From: Rhodobacterales bacterium LSUCC0387
GTDB lineage: Bacteria; Pseudomonadota; Alphaproteobacteria; Rhodobacterales; Rhodobacteraceae
Assembly (NCBI GenBank): GCA_015689775.1
Contig: WVSR01000001.1
Span: 248,001-312,000, forward strand
Reading direction: 5' to 3'
DNA: 64,000 nucleotides
This document shows positions 18,351 through 27,182 of the stretch, one piece after another. The notes beneath the pieces were generated by a model that saw only the letters and a program-made list of their open reading frames with translations, was not told the origin of the DNA and searched no databases. Position numbers and translations under genes: made by a program. Numbering within the stretch: position 1 is the stretch's first letter; each line of letters starts with the position of its first letter.

Positions 18351-19154
18351 CTAGCTATACGCAATCACCAACAGCACCACGCCCAAGATCACCCGATAGA
18401 TCACATAGGGTGTATAGCTGATGGTTTTCAAAAGGCGCATCATCACAGACAGCGCCAAAAGCGCCGCGACAAAGGCGAAACTTGCGGCGATTGCACCATC
18501 GCGTGCGGCAGCCATATCCGCGGTGCTGATGACCTCAAGCCCCAAAAGCGTGCCTGAAGCGATAATCACTGGAATAGACATGAGCATTGACAACCGCGCC
18601 GCATCTTCGCGCCGGTAGCCCAGTTTTCGTGCGGCGGTGATGGTGATGCCCGAGCGTGATGTGCCGGGGATCAATGCTAGAATTTGCGCAAACCCCATAA
18701 CCAGCGCATCTTTTAGCGTCCATGCCGTGGCAGGCTTCGTTTCTGTGCCCGTGCGGTCTGCCCAATAAAGCACAATCCCGAAACCCAACATCATCCACCC
18801 GATGACCGCGGTTGAGCGCAGCAGGCCAGAAAGGCCCGTTAGCTTGAGCACCAATCCTGCGACAACCACAGGCACTGTGGATGTGATCAGGCACAGCGCC
18901 AGAAACGCGCCGCGTGTGTCAATCTGGCCGCGCAGGAGGCGGAAAAACCCAAACAGCGCCTCTTTTACATCGACCCAGAAGTACAAGATCACGGCGCCCA
19001 ATGTGCCGACATGCACGGCCACATCGATCACCTGACCTTGGTCGGCATGATTCAGTAGCGCGGGCAACAGAATCAGGTGACCAGAGGAGGATATCGGCAG
19101 AAATTCCGTAATCCCTTGGATCGTAGCGAGAATGAAAAGATAAAACAGGCTCAT
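18351..19154 (-). CDS. uppP: Undecaprenyl-diphosphatase UppP (BacA)
   Basis: Integral membrane phosphatase of 267 residues that recycles undecaprenyl pyrophosphate for cell-wall synthesis and gives low-level bacitracin resistance. Both family signatures are present: ITEFLPISSSGHLIL near residues 15-29 and LIPGTSRSGIT near residue 163. Multiple hydrophobic helices span the protein and the C terminus is hydrophobic. Transcribed divergently from gltD across an AT-rich 214-base gap. Confidence 0.96.
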   Translation of the reverse strand: MSLFYLFILATIQGITEFLPISSSGHLILLPALLNHADQGQVIDVAVHVGTLGAVILYFWVDVKEALFGFFRLLRGQIDTRGAFLALCLITSTVPVVVAGLVLKLTGLSGLLRSTAVIGWMMLGFGIVLYWADRTGTETKPATAWTLKDALVMGFAQILALIPGTSRSGITITAARKLGYRREDAARLSMLMSIPVIIASGTLLGLEVISTADMAAARDGAIAASFAFVAALLALSVMMRLLKTISYTPYVIYRVILGVVLLVIAYS

Positions 19155-19216
19155 GATCTGTATGTCCCAATAAAAACTAGTCTTATCTATAGACTTGAAT
19201 TAACGTGATATTTTTT

Positions 19217-19245
19217 AAAATAGGTAATAGTGCAATACCTATTTT
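19217..19245. repeat. Inverted repeat in the uppP-gltD intergenic region
   Basis: A perfect 10-base inverted repeat, AAAATAGGTA (19217-19226) and TACCTATTTT (19236-19245), with a nine-base spacer. It lies in the AT-rich divergent promoter region, 63 bases from the uppP start and 124 bases from the gltD start. A transcription terminator is unlikely between divergent genes, so it may be an operator. No regulator can be named. Confidence 0.4.
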
Positions 19246-19368
19246 GATAAATCAAAGTTGCAAACTGGCCACCAGAATTGAAAACAGCATTATATATGTC
19301 AGTATTGCTGTCTTTTATATTGTGCGCTTTCGGAATATGAGAAGCGCGTTGAAGATGGGAGAAGTTCC

Positions 19369-20802
19369 GTGGCTAAGCAACCGATGTTAAAATTTGTCTC
19401 CGTGGCTAAAGAAACGCCCGAGAAGAGATCCGCCGAAGAACGCCGGTCGGATTTTCGCGAGATCTATGCAGAGTATGCCGAGCAAAAAGCCGCGGAGCAA
19501 GCAGGCCGTTGCAGCCAATGTGGCGTGCCCTATTGCCAGTCACATTGTCCGCTTCACAATAACATTCCCGATTGGCTCCGTTTGACTGCCGAAGGGCGCT
19601 TGCGCGAGGCCTATGAGATCAGCCAAGCCACAAATACATTCCCCGAAATCTGTGGGCGGATTTGCCCGCAAGATCGACTCTGCGAAGGCAATTGTGTGAT
19701 CGAACAATCTGGGCATGGCACTGTCACCATCGGCTCAGTCGAGAAATACATCACGGACACCGCATGGGATGAGGGTTGGGTGATGCCCATCGCCCCCACC
19801 ACGGAGTGGGCAGAATCCGTGGGTGTAATTGGCGCTGGGCCCGGTGGTTTAGCAGCCGCAGATCGTCTGCGCCGCGCGGGCCTTCAGGTGACTGTCTATG
19901 ATCGTTATGATCGCGCAGGCGGGCTTTTGACCTATGGAATTCCTGGCTTCAAATTGGAAAAGCCCATCGTGATGCGCCGCAATGAGCTTTTGGAAAAAGG
20001 CGGGGTCAAGTTCGAATTGAACACCGATATCGGCCGCGACATCACCTTTGAGGCTCTGCGCGAAAAGCACGACTTCATCGTGATCGCGACAGGCGTCTAT
20101 AAATCGCGCGATTTGGATGTGGCGGGGCATGAGGCTACAGGGATCGTCAAGGCATTGGATTATCTCACTGCGTCCAACCGTAAAAGCTTTGGCGATGCAG
20201 TACCTGATTTTGACACTGGCGCATTGAATGCCGAAGGTAAAAAAGTTGTCGTGATCGGTGGCGGTGATACCGCGATGGACTGTGTGCGAAGCGCGATTCG
20301 TCAGGGTGCAACCTCTGTGAAATGCCTGTATCGACGTGACCGCGCGAACATGCCTGGCAGCCAACGCGAAGTTCAGAACGCCGAGGAAGAAGGTGTGGAA
20401 TTTGTCTGGCTGTCCGCGCCAAAAGGTTTTGTTGGTAATCCTGTAACAGGTGTTGAGGTCCAGAAGATGCGCCTCGGCGCGCCCGATGCGACAGGCCGCC
20501 AAAGCCCCGATGTGATTGAGGGTGCTGATTATGTTGAGGACGCTGATCTGGTGATCATGGCTTTGGGCTTTGAGCCAGAAGATCTGCCCACGCTTTGGAA
20601 TTGCGCGGATTTGCCTGTCACCCGTTGGGGGACAGTAAAGACTGACTTCCGCAGCCATGAAACGGCATTGGAAAACGTCTATGCCGTTGGCGATATAGCG
20701 CGCGGGGCGAGCCTTGTTGTTTGGGCCATCCGTGATGGTCGTGAAGCAGCCGATGCGATCCTTACAAAAGTTGCAGGCCATGGCGTGATTGCGGCTGAGT
20801 GA
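19369..20802 (+). CDS. gltD: Glutamate synthase small subunit GltD
   Basis: NADPH-oxidising beta subunit of glutamate synthase, 477 residues. The N-terminal cysteine-rich region for [4Fe-4S] clusters reads CSQCGVPYCQSHCPLHNN and CGRICPQDRLCEGNC. FAD binding follows at VIGAGPGGLAAADRL and NADPH binding at VIGGGDTAMDCVR, with a terminal FAD motif YAVGDIARGASLVVWAI. The start is GTG at 19369 with a GGGAGA element, matching the MAKQPMLKFVSV beginning known from Rhodobacterales. It is followed by a small secreted protein and gltB. Confidence 0.97.
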   Translation: MAKQPMLKFVSVAKETPEKRSAEERRSDFREIYAEYAEQKAAEQAGRCSQCGVPYCQSHCPLHNNIPDWLRLTAEGRLREAYEISQATNTFPEICGRICPQDRLCEGNCVIEQSGHGTVTIGSVEKYITDTAWDEGWVMPIAPTTEWAESVGVIGAGPGGLAAADRLRRAGLQVTVYDRYDRAGGLLTYGIPGFKLEKPIVMRRNELLEKGGVKFELNTDIGRDITFEALREKHDFIVIATGVYKSRDLDVAGHEATGIVKALDYLTASNRKSFGDAVPDFDTGALNAEGKKVVVIGGGDTAMDCVRSAIRQGATSVKCLYRRDRANMPGSQREVQNAEEEGVEFVWLSAPKGFVGNPVTGVEVQKMRLGAPDATGRQSPDVIEGADYVEDADLVIMALGFEPEDLPTLWNCADLPVTRWGTVKTDFRSHETALENVYAVGDIARGASLVVWAIRDGREAADAILTKVAGHGVIAAE

Positions 20803-20808
20803 TCGAAC

Positions 20809-21516
20809 ATGGCCCGTCTTGCGCACAACATCGCACGTCACCTTACCTTTCTCGCATCGGCGGGCGGGGTTATCGGTGTCGCGGCGATGGCACAAGCGGC
20901 GCAGATTACACCGCCCGCTGGGTGCGAAGCGTTTCTCACGGTTCAAAGCCGTGGGTGCATGGTCTCGCACTATTGGACCTGTAAAGGTGATCCTGCAGGT
21001 GAGCATTGGCGCCTCAGCCTAGATGTCGATGGGCCGATGTCTTTATCCCACACCGATCGCGAGTTTCGGTGGCTTGAATCCCTTGATCTTCGCTCGGGCC
21101 TCAGGTTGCAATTGGTCAAACCTGAAATTGATCCCGCAAGTCTTAGTGAATTGCTTGCGACGGGGCGTGATAGTTTCACCTTCTCGCTGTCTGTCTCAGA
21201 GGGTGAAGCGCCGTTTACCAGAGACTATAGCGGCTTTGATGCCCTGACGGGTGACACAGTTGAGATTGACGGCGAGGTTTTGGCGCGCACGGAATTTGCC
21301 TATACTGAAACCGCGCCAGACGGCATGCGCAGTACTGTGGGTGACCAATATGTGAGCCCTTCGTTGCGGATATTCTTTGGAGGCGCCGAGACACTGACCC
21401 TGCCAAGCGGGGAAGAAATCTCGTATGACGCAAGCCCCGTTGATTTTGCCCGTCCCAATGAGGCGGGATTTCTGAATGCACTACCGCTTTATGATTGCGG
21501 TGATGTTTTATCCTAG
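20809..21516 (+). CDS. Exported protein of unknown function between gltD and gltB
   Basis: A 235-residue protein with an N-terminal signal sequence (about residues 8-31, ending AAMAQAAQ). The mature part has four cysteines (GCEAF, GCMVSHYWTCKGD and a C-terminal YDCGD) that could form disulfides in the periplasm. It is rich in beta-type sequence, with no enzymatic motif visible. The start is six bases after the gltD stop and the gene ends 58 bases before the gltB start, so it is embedded in the glutamate synthase operon. I recall an uncharacterised protein at this place in related bacteria, but cannot confirm it. Function unknown. Confidence 0.8.
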   Translation: MARLAHNIARHLTFLASAGGVIGVAAMAQAAQITPPAGCEAFLTVQSRGCMVSHYWTCKGDPAGEHWRLSLDVDGPMSLSHTDREFRWLESLDLRSGLRLQLVKPEIDPASLSELLATGRDSFTFSLSVSEGEAPFTRDYSGFDALTGDTVEIDGEVLARTEFAYTETAPDGMRSTVGDQYVSPSLRIFFGGAETLTLPSGEEISYDASPVDFARPNEAGFLNALPLYDCGDVLS

Positions 21517-21574
21517 GGCCTTGGCCTGTTTCGCGCATCTCAAAGATGCCCCTTCCGAAAGAAAGGTACAAGTG

Positions 21575-24500
21575 ATGACCAAGTTTGATGGCGAATGGGT
21601 GGCCGCAGAAGAGGCCAAGCGCGCGTTTATGGCCGAGCATGGTATGTTTTCCCATGAGGAGGAACATTCCTCTTGTGGTGTGGGTTTGGTCGTTGCTGTC
21701 GATGGCAAACCTTCGCGCCGTGTGGTGGAAAACGGGATCAACGCACTTAAGGCCGTCTGGCATCGCGGCGCCGTAGACGCGGACGGAAAGACAGGCGATG
21801 GCGCAGGCATCCATGTGCAAATCCCCGTACAGTTTTTCTATGATCAAATTCGCCGTACAGGTCATGAACCTGCGTCTGACAAATTGATTGCAGTCGGGCA
21901 GGTTTTTTTGCCGCGTTCGGATTTTGGCGCGCAAGAACGCTGCCGTACAATTGTCGAAACCGAAGTTCTGCGGATGGGCCATTATATTTATGGCTGGCGT
22001 CACGTGCCTGTTGATACAGCTTGTCTCGGTGAAAAGGCCAATGCAACGCGGCCGGAGATTGAGCAAATCTTGATCCGAAATGAAAAGGGCATCGATCACG
22101 AACAATTCGAGCGCGAGCTTTACGTGATCCGCCGCCGCATTGAAAAAGCAGCCGCTGCCGCAGGCGTGGGGCAACTTTATCTTTGCTCTCTCTCCTGCCG
22201 TTCGATCATCTACAAAGGTATGATGTTGGCGGAACAGGTGTCAGAATTCTATCCCGACCTTCAGGATGAGCGGTTTGAGTCTGCCTTTGCGATTTATCAC
22301 CAGCGTTATTCAACCAACACATTCCCACAATGGTGGTTGGCGCAGCCATTCCGCATGTTGGCCCATAATGGTGAAATCAATACGCTGAAGGGCAATGTGA
22401 ACTGGATGAAAAGCCATGAGATTCGCATGGCATCTACCTATTTCGGGGATATGGCCGAAGATATTAAGCCGATCATCCCGCAAGGGTCGTCTGACTCTGC
22501 TGCTTTGGACGCTGTGTTCGAGGTTTTGGTGCGTGCAGGTCGCAACGCACCGATGGCGAAAACCATGCTCGTTCCTGAGGCTTGGAGCCAAACTGCCAGC
22601 GAATTGCCGCAGGCATGGGAGGATATGTATTCCTATTGCAATTCAGTGATGGAGCCTTGGGATGGCCCTGCCGCCCTAGCAATGACTGATGGTCGTTGGG
22701 TTTGTGCGGGTCTTGACCGGAACGGTCTGCGTCCAATGCGCTATGTGGTAACGGGCGATGGGATGCTGATTGCGGGTTCTGAGGCGGGTATGGTGCCTGT
22801 TGATGAGGCAAGCGTAATTGAAAAAGGCGCACTTGGGCCGGGTCAGATGATCGCGGTTGATATGGAATCGCAAAAGCTGTTCCACGATACTGAGATCAAG
22901 GATGCCTTGGCCGCTGCGCGCCCGTTTGGCGATTGGGTTGGCAAAATCATGGATTTGGCCAAGGAGACCGAAGGTCTTACTGAAACAGCGATTTTCTCGG
23001 GCCAAGATCTGCGCCGCCGTCAGGTGGCTGCAGGCTATACTATTGAGGAACTGGAACATATTCTTGCGCCAATGGCTGAGGACGGCAAAGAGTCTTTGGC
23101 CTCTATGGGGGATGATACGCCAAGCGCGGTTCTGTCGAAGAAATATCGCCCATTGAGCCACTTCTTCCGCCAGAATTTTAGTCAGGTTACAAACCCCCCG
23201 ATTGACAGTTTGCGTGAATATCGGGTGATGAGTCTTAAGACGCGCTTCGGCAATCTGAAGAATGTGTTAGACGAAGACAGCAGCCAGACCGAGATCCTTG
23301 TTCTCGACAGTCCTTTTGTAGGGAACGCGCAATTTGACGCGATGGTAAAGCATTTTGGCGATGCCGTGGTGACAATTGACGCGACCCTTGCCGCGGGCGC
23401 GGATAAAAATGGCTTGCATGATGGGCTTGAGCGTATCCGCCAAGAGGCAGAGGATGCTGTGCGCTCGGGTGCTGCGCATATTGTATTGACCGACCGCTTC
23501 CAAAGTGCGGAAAAAGTCGCGATGCCAATGATCTTGGCGACCAGCGCGGTGCATTCTTGGCTGACGCGCAAGGGTTTGCGCACATTCTGCTCGCTCAACA
23601 TCCGATCGGCGGAATGTATCGACCCGCATTATTTTGCGGTTCTGGTCGGCTGTGGTGCAACCACAGTGAACGCCTATTTGGCCGAGGATTCGCTGGCTGA
23701 TCGTATTGATCGCGGTCTGTTGGATGGCACATTGACCGAAGCGGTCGCACGCTATCGCAACGCGATTGACCAAGGCTTGTTGAAAATTATGGCCAAAATG
23801 GGGATTTCAGTGATCTCCTCATATCGTGGCGGTCTCAATTTTGAAGCTGTGGGTCTGAGCCGTGCCATGGTTGCGGAATATTTCCCAGGCATGACCAGCC
23901 GCATTTCGGGCATTGGTGTTTCGGGCCTTCAGAAAAAATGTGAAGAAGTCCATGCGCTTGGTTGGTTGCAGGGTGATGGGATCCTTCCGATTGGCGGTTT
24001 CTATAAATCGCGCCGTTCGGGTGAAACCCACGCATGGGAAGCGCAGTCTATGCATATGATGCAGATGGCCTGCAATAAAGCCTCGTTTGAATTGTGGAAA
24101 CAATATTCCGCCAAGATGAGCGCCAACCCGCCCATCCATTTGCGTGACTTGTTGGACATTAAGCCCTTAGGTCAGTCCATCCCGATTGAGGAGGTGGAAT
24201 CCATTACCTCAATCCGCAAGCGCTTTGTCACGCCAGGCATGAGCCTTGGGGCGCTCAGCCCCGAGGCCCATAAGACGCTAAACGTGGCGATGAATCGCAT
24301 TGGTGCAAAATCGGATAGTGGTGAAGGTGGTGAAGATCCCGCACATTTCACGCCAGAACCAAATGGTGACAACCCAAGCGCTAAGATCAAACAGGTCGCA
24401 TCGGGTCGCTTTGGTGTTACAGCGGAATATCTGAACCATTGCGAGGAGTTGGAAATCAAGGTTGCACAAGGTGCCAAGCCTGGTGAAGGTGGTCAGTTGC

Positions 24501-26113
24501 CTGGCATGAAGGTGACAGATTTGATTGCGCGCCTGCGTCATTCGACCAAAGGCGTGACGCTGATCTCGCCGCCACCGCATCACGACATCTATTCCATCGA
24601 GGATTTGGCGCAGCTGATCTATGATCTCAAGCAGATCAACCCACGCGCCAAAGTGACCGTGAAATTGGTGGCCTCTTCGGGCGTTGGCACGATTGCGGCG
24701 GGTGTCGCTAAGGCAAAGGCGGATGTCATCCTGATCTCGGGCCATAATGGTGGCACGGGTGCTAGCCCCGCGACCTCGATTAAATATGCGGGTCTGCCAT
24801 GGGAGATGGGCCTGACAGAGGCGCATCAGGTTTTGTCGATGAACAACCTGCGCGACCGCATCACCTTGCGCACCGATGGTGGCCTGCGCACAGGTCGTGA
24901 CATTGTCATGGCAGCCATGATGGGGGCCGAAGAATATGGTATCGGCACGGCTGCATTGATTGCCATGGGATGCATCATGGTGCGTCAGTGCCAGTCGAAC
25001 ACCTGCCCCGTGGGCGTTTGCACGCAGGATGAAAGCTTGCGCGCGAAATTCACAGGCAATGCAGATAAGGTTGTCAATCTTATCACCTTCTACGCGCAAG
25101 AAGTGCGCGAGATTTTGGCAGAGATTGGCGCGCGCAGTCTTGATGACGTCATTGGCCGCGCCGATTTGTTGACACAGGTTAGCCGTGGTTCGGCGCATCT
25201 TGATGATCTTGATCTTAACCCCATGCTGATCACAGTCGATGGGGCAGATAAGATTGTTTATGACCGCAATAAGCCACGCAACTCTGTGCCTGACACGTTG
25301 GACGCACAAATCGTGGCGGATGCTGCGCGCTTTTTGCAAGATGGCGAAAAGATGCAATTGTCCTACGCTGTGCAAAACACTCTGCGCACCATTGGCACGC
25401 GGACATCTAGCCATATCGTGCAGAAATTCGGGATGCGCAACAGCCTTCAACCAAACCATCTTACGGTGAAATTGGAGGGTTCGGCAGGGCAGTCCTTAGG
25501 AGCCTTTGCAGCGCCTGGATTGAAGCTTGAGGTTTCGGGTGATGCCAATGACTATGTGGGTAAGGGCCTGTCGGGCGGTACGATTGTCGTGAAACCTGCT
25601 CAAGTCAGCCCTCTGAAGGCCTCCGAAAACGTAATCATCGGCAACACTGTTCTCTACGGCGCCACCGATGGTTATCTCTTTGCAGCGGGTCGCGCGGGTG
25701 AGCGTTTTGCGGTGCGTAACTCTGGCGCCAAAGTCGTGGTTGAGGGCTGTGGCTCGAACGGTTGTGAATATATGACGGGCGGCGTTGCCGTGATCCTTGG
25801 GTCAATTGGAGCAAATTTCGGCGCGGGTATGACGGGCGGTATGGCCTATCTCTATGACCCAAGCGGCGAGGCTTTGATCAATATGAACCTTGAGACATTG
25901 GTGACTTGTCCCGTCACAGTCGCACATTGGGAAGAGCAGTTACTTGATCTGATCACCCGCCATCATTCGGAAACCGCCTCGCAGAAAGCGGATATGATCC
26001 TCAAGAATTGGGACAGCGAGAAGGCAAACTTCTTGCAGGCTTGCCCCAAGGAAATGCTCAATAAGTTGGCCCATCCGATCACTCTTGAAGCGGCGGCTGT
26101 GCCTGCTGAATAA
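21575..26113 (+). CDS. gltB: Glutamate synthase large subunit GltB
   Basis: Alpha subunit that makes two glutamates from glutamine and 2-oxoglutarate; 1512 residues. The N-terminal class II glutamine amidotransferase begins with a nucleophile cysteine in EEHSSCGVGLV near residue 35, which is normally exposed by propeptide removal. Next come the central domain, the FMN/2-oxoglutarate domain (DSGEGGEDPAHF, VASSGVGTIAAGVAKA, ISGHNGGTGASPATS), the 3Fe-4S motif in CIMVRQCQSNTCPVGVC, and the C-terminal beta-helix GXGXG domain. The start at 21575 is preferred because of an AAAGG site; an upstream in-frame ATG would overlap the preceding gene. Confidence 0.97.
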   Translation: MTKFDGEWVAAEEAKRAFMAEHGMFSHEEEHSSCGVGLVVAVDGKPSRRVVENGINALKAVWHRGAVDADGKTGDGAGIHVQIPVQFFYDQIRRTGHEPASDKLIAVGQVFLPRSDFGAQERCRTIVETEVLRMGHYIYGWRHVPVDTACLGEKANATRPEIEQILIRNEKGIDHEQFERELYVIRRRIEKAAAAAGVGQLYLCSLSCRSIIYKGMMLAEQVSEFYPDLQDERFESAFAIYHQRYSTNTFPQWWLAQPFRMLAHNGEINTLKGNVNWMKSHEIRMASTYFGDMAEDIKPIIPQGSSDSAALDAVFEVLVRAGRNAPMAKTMLVPEAWSQTASELPQAWEDMYSYCNSVMEPWDGPAALAMTDGRWVCAGLDRNGLRPMRYVVTGDGMLIAGSEAGMVPVDEASVIEKGALGPGQMIAVDMESQKLFHDTEIKDALAAARPFGDWVGKIMDLAKETEGLTETAIFSGQDLRRRQVAAGYTIEELEHILAPMAEDGKESLASMGDDTPSAVLSKKYRPLSHFFRQNFSQVTNPPIDSLREYRVMSLKTRFGNLKNVLDEDSSQTEILVLDSPFVGNAQFDAMVKHFGDAVVTIDATLAAGADKNGLHDGLERIRQEAEDAVRSGAAHIVLTDRFQSAEKVAMPMILATSAVHSWLTRKGLRTFCSLNIRSAECIDPHYFAVLVGCGATTVNAYLAEDSLADRIDRGLLDGTLTEAVARYRNAIDQGLLKIMAKMGISVISSYRGGLNFEAVGLSRAMVAEYFPGMTSRISGIGVSGLQKKCEEVHALGWLQGDGILPIGGFYKSRRSGETHAWEAQSMHMMQMACNKASFELWKQYSAKMSANPPIHLRDLLDIKPLGQSIPIEEVESITSIRKRFVTPGMSLGALSPEAHKTLNVAMNRIGAKSDSGEGGEDPAHFTPEPNGDNPSAKIKQVASGRFGVTAEYLNHCEELEIKVAQGAKPGEGGQLPGMKVTDLIARLRHSTKGVTLISPPPHHDIYSIEDLAQLIYDLKQINPRAKVTVKLVASSGVGTIAAGVAKAKADVILISGHNGGTGASPATSIKYAGLPWEMGLTEAHQVLSMNNLRDRITLRTDGGLRTGRDIVMAAMMGAEEYGIGTAALIAMGCIMVRQCQSNTCPVGVCTQDESLRAKFTGNADKVVNLITFYAQEVREILAEIGARSLDDVIGRADLLTQVSRGSAHLDDLDLNPMLITVDGADKIVYDRNKPRNSVPDTLDAQIVADAARFLQDGEKMQLSYAVQNTLRTIGTRTSSHIVQKFGMRNSLQPNHLTVKLEGSAGQSLGAFAAPGLKLEVSGDANDYVGKGLSGGTIVVKPAQVSPLKASENVIIGNTVLYGATDGYLFAAGRAGERFAVRNSGAKVVVEGCGSNGCEYMTGGVAVILGSIGANFGAGMTGGMAYLYDPSGEALINMNLETLVTCPVTVAHWEEQLLDLITRHHSETASQKADMILKNWDSEKANFLQACPKEMLNKLAHPITLEAAAVPAE

Positions 26114-26119
26114 ATAGAG

Positions 26120-26152
26120 AAACCGCGCGCAAAGAGATTTGCGCGCGGTTTT
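26120..26152 (+). terminator. Rho-independent terminator after gltB (bidirectional)
   Basis: A perfect 14-base stem, A-AACCGCGCGC-AAA (26120-26133) pairing with TTTGCGCGCGGTTT (26138-26151) around a GAGA loop, lies just after the gltB stop. Flanking A and T runs suit both directions, so it can also stop transcription of the convergent serB, which ends five bases further on. Confidence 0.9.
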
Positions 26153-26156
26153 ACTT

Positions 26157-27032
26157 TTAGGCCTTGATAAAATCTGTTGCGGCGTAGCCTTGCATGTAAA
26201 GAAGCGCCGTTAGATCGCCGTGATTTATCCGATGCTTGGCTTGCGCTTGCACTGTAGGTTTCGCGTGTAATGCGACCCCCGCCCCTGCAAGTTGCAGCAT
26301 CCCCAAATCATTTGCGCCATCGCCGACCGCCAAGACATCGGCTGGGGTAATTCCAAGCCGTGCAGTGATGTCATTCAATGCCTCCACCTTGGCCTCGCGG
26401 CCCAAGATTGGGTCAGTCACCTTGCCTGTCAGCTGCCCGCCTGCGGCGCAAAGCGTGTTAGCGCGGTGTTCGTTAAACCCAAGTTTATCTGCAATGGCCG
26501 CCGTGAAGGCCGTAAACCCTCCAGATACAAGCGCGGCATAGGCCCCATTTGCCTTCATAGTGGCCAAAAGAACGGGGCTGCCTGGCATAAGGTGAATGCG
26601 CTTTTCCAAAACATGGTTGATCACAGCGACATCAAGGCCCTTGAGCAGGCTCACACGTTCGCGAAGCGCGCCTTCAAAATCCAATTCGCCATTCATCGCG
26701 CGGGCAGTAATCTGGGCCACGCGCGGGCCAACACCTGCCTCAGCGGCCAATTCATCAATGCATTCTTGGCGGATCATGGTCGAATCCATATCCGCCAGCA
26801 GCATTTTCTTGCGCCGCCCCTCTTGGGGTTGCAAAACCATATCCACACCTTCGGCCTGAAGGCTGCCCCAAATGTCTTCGAAATTGTTTGGCGCTTGGGC
26901 AATGGTGAATTCTGCCGCTGTGTTTGGGTTCAGCCACACTGCATCACCGCCGCCCAATGCATTGCGGAGGCTTGCCACTAATTCTGGTTCCAAATGGATT
27001 GCGGGATTGGTGATTAATGTGACAACAAACAT
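26157..27032 (-). CDS. serB: Phosphoserine phosphatase SerB
   Basis: Last step of serine synthesis: phosphoserine to serine. A 291-residue protein with an ACT-like N-terminal domain and a HAD catalytic domain. HAD motif I is LLADMDSTMIRQEC near residue 80 (Asp nucleophile and DxD), motif II is LVSGGFTAFT, and motifs III and IV are the GREAKVEAL lysine region and AVGDGANDLGML. serC and serA are 20 kb away in this window. Confidence 0.95.
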   Translation of the reverse strand: MFVVTLITNPAIHLEPELVASLRNALGGGDAVWLNPNTAAEFTIAQAPNNFEDIWGSLQAEGVDMVLQPQEGRRKKMLLADMDSTMIRQECIDELAAEAGVGPRVAQITARAMNGELDFEGALRERVSLLKGLDVAVINHVLEKRIHLMPGSPVLLATMKANGAYAALVSGGFTAFTAAIADKLGFNEHRANTLCAAGGQLTGKVTDPILGREAKVEALNDITARLGITPADVLAVGDGANDLGMLQLAGAGVALHAKPTVQAQAKHRINHGDLTALLYMQGYAATDFIKA

Positions 27033-27182
27033 TGCTTTGTCCCTTTGGGGATATGGCGAAAGTCCGTTGATCCTATAGGAAATGTCCTTGGTCTTGGCCA
27101 GTCAACAATCACTTTGGGTGCGTAAGTGGCAATTTTGCGTTAGTTTGGGTCAAAGATTGGCTTGGTAAGGGGAAGGCTTGGC

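Noticed and set aside
19849-21006. A 385-codon open frame antisense to gltD and the following gene
   Set aside because: No family resemblance or ribosome-binding site; gltD motifs on the other strand are complete. It is a shadow frame.
21215-22174. A 319-codon open frame antisense to the start of gltB
   Set aside because: It is antisense to conserved amidotransferase sequence, with no recognisable motif.
24278-25459. A 393-codon open frame antisense to gltB
   Set aside because: It lies wholly within gltB, whose motifs are intact. The translation is basic and His/Arg/Cys-rich, a typical shadow of a GC-rich gene.
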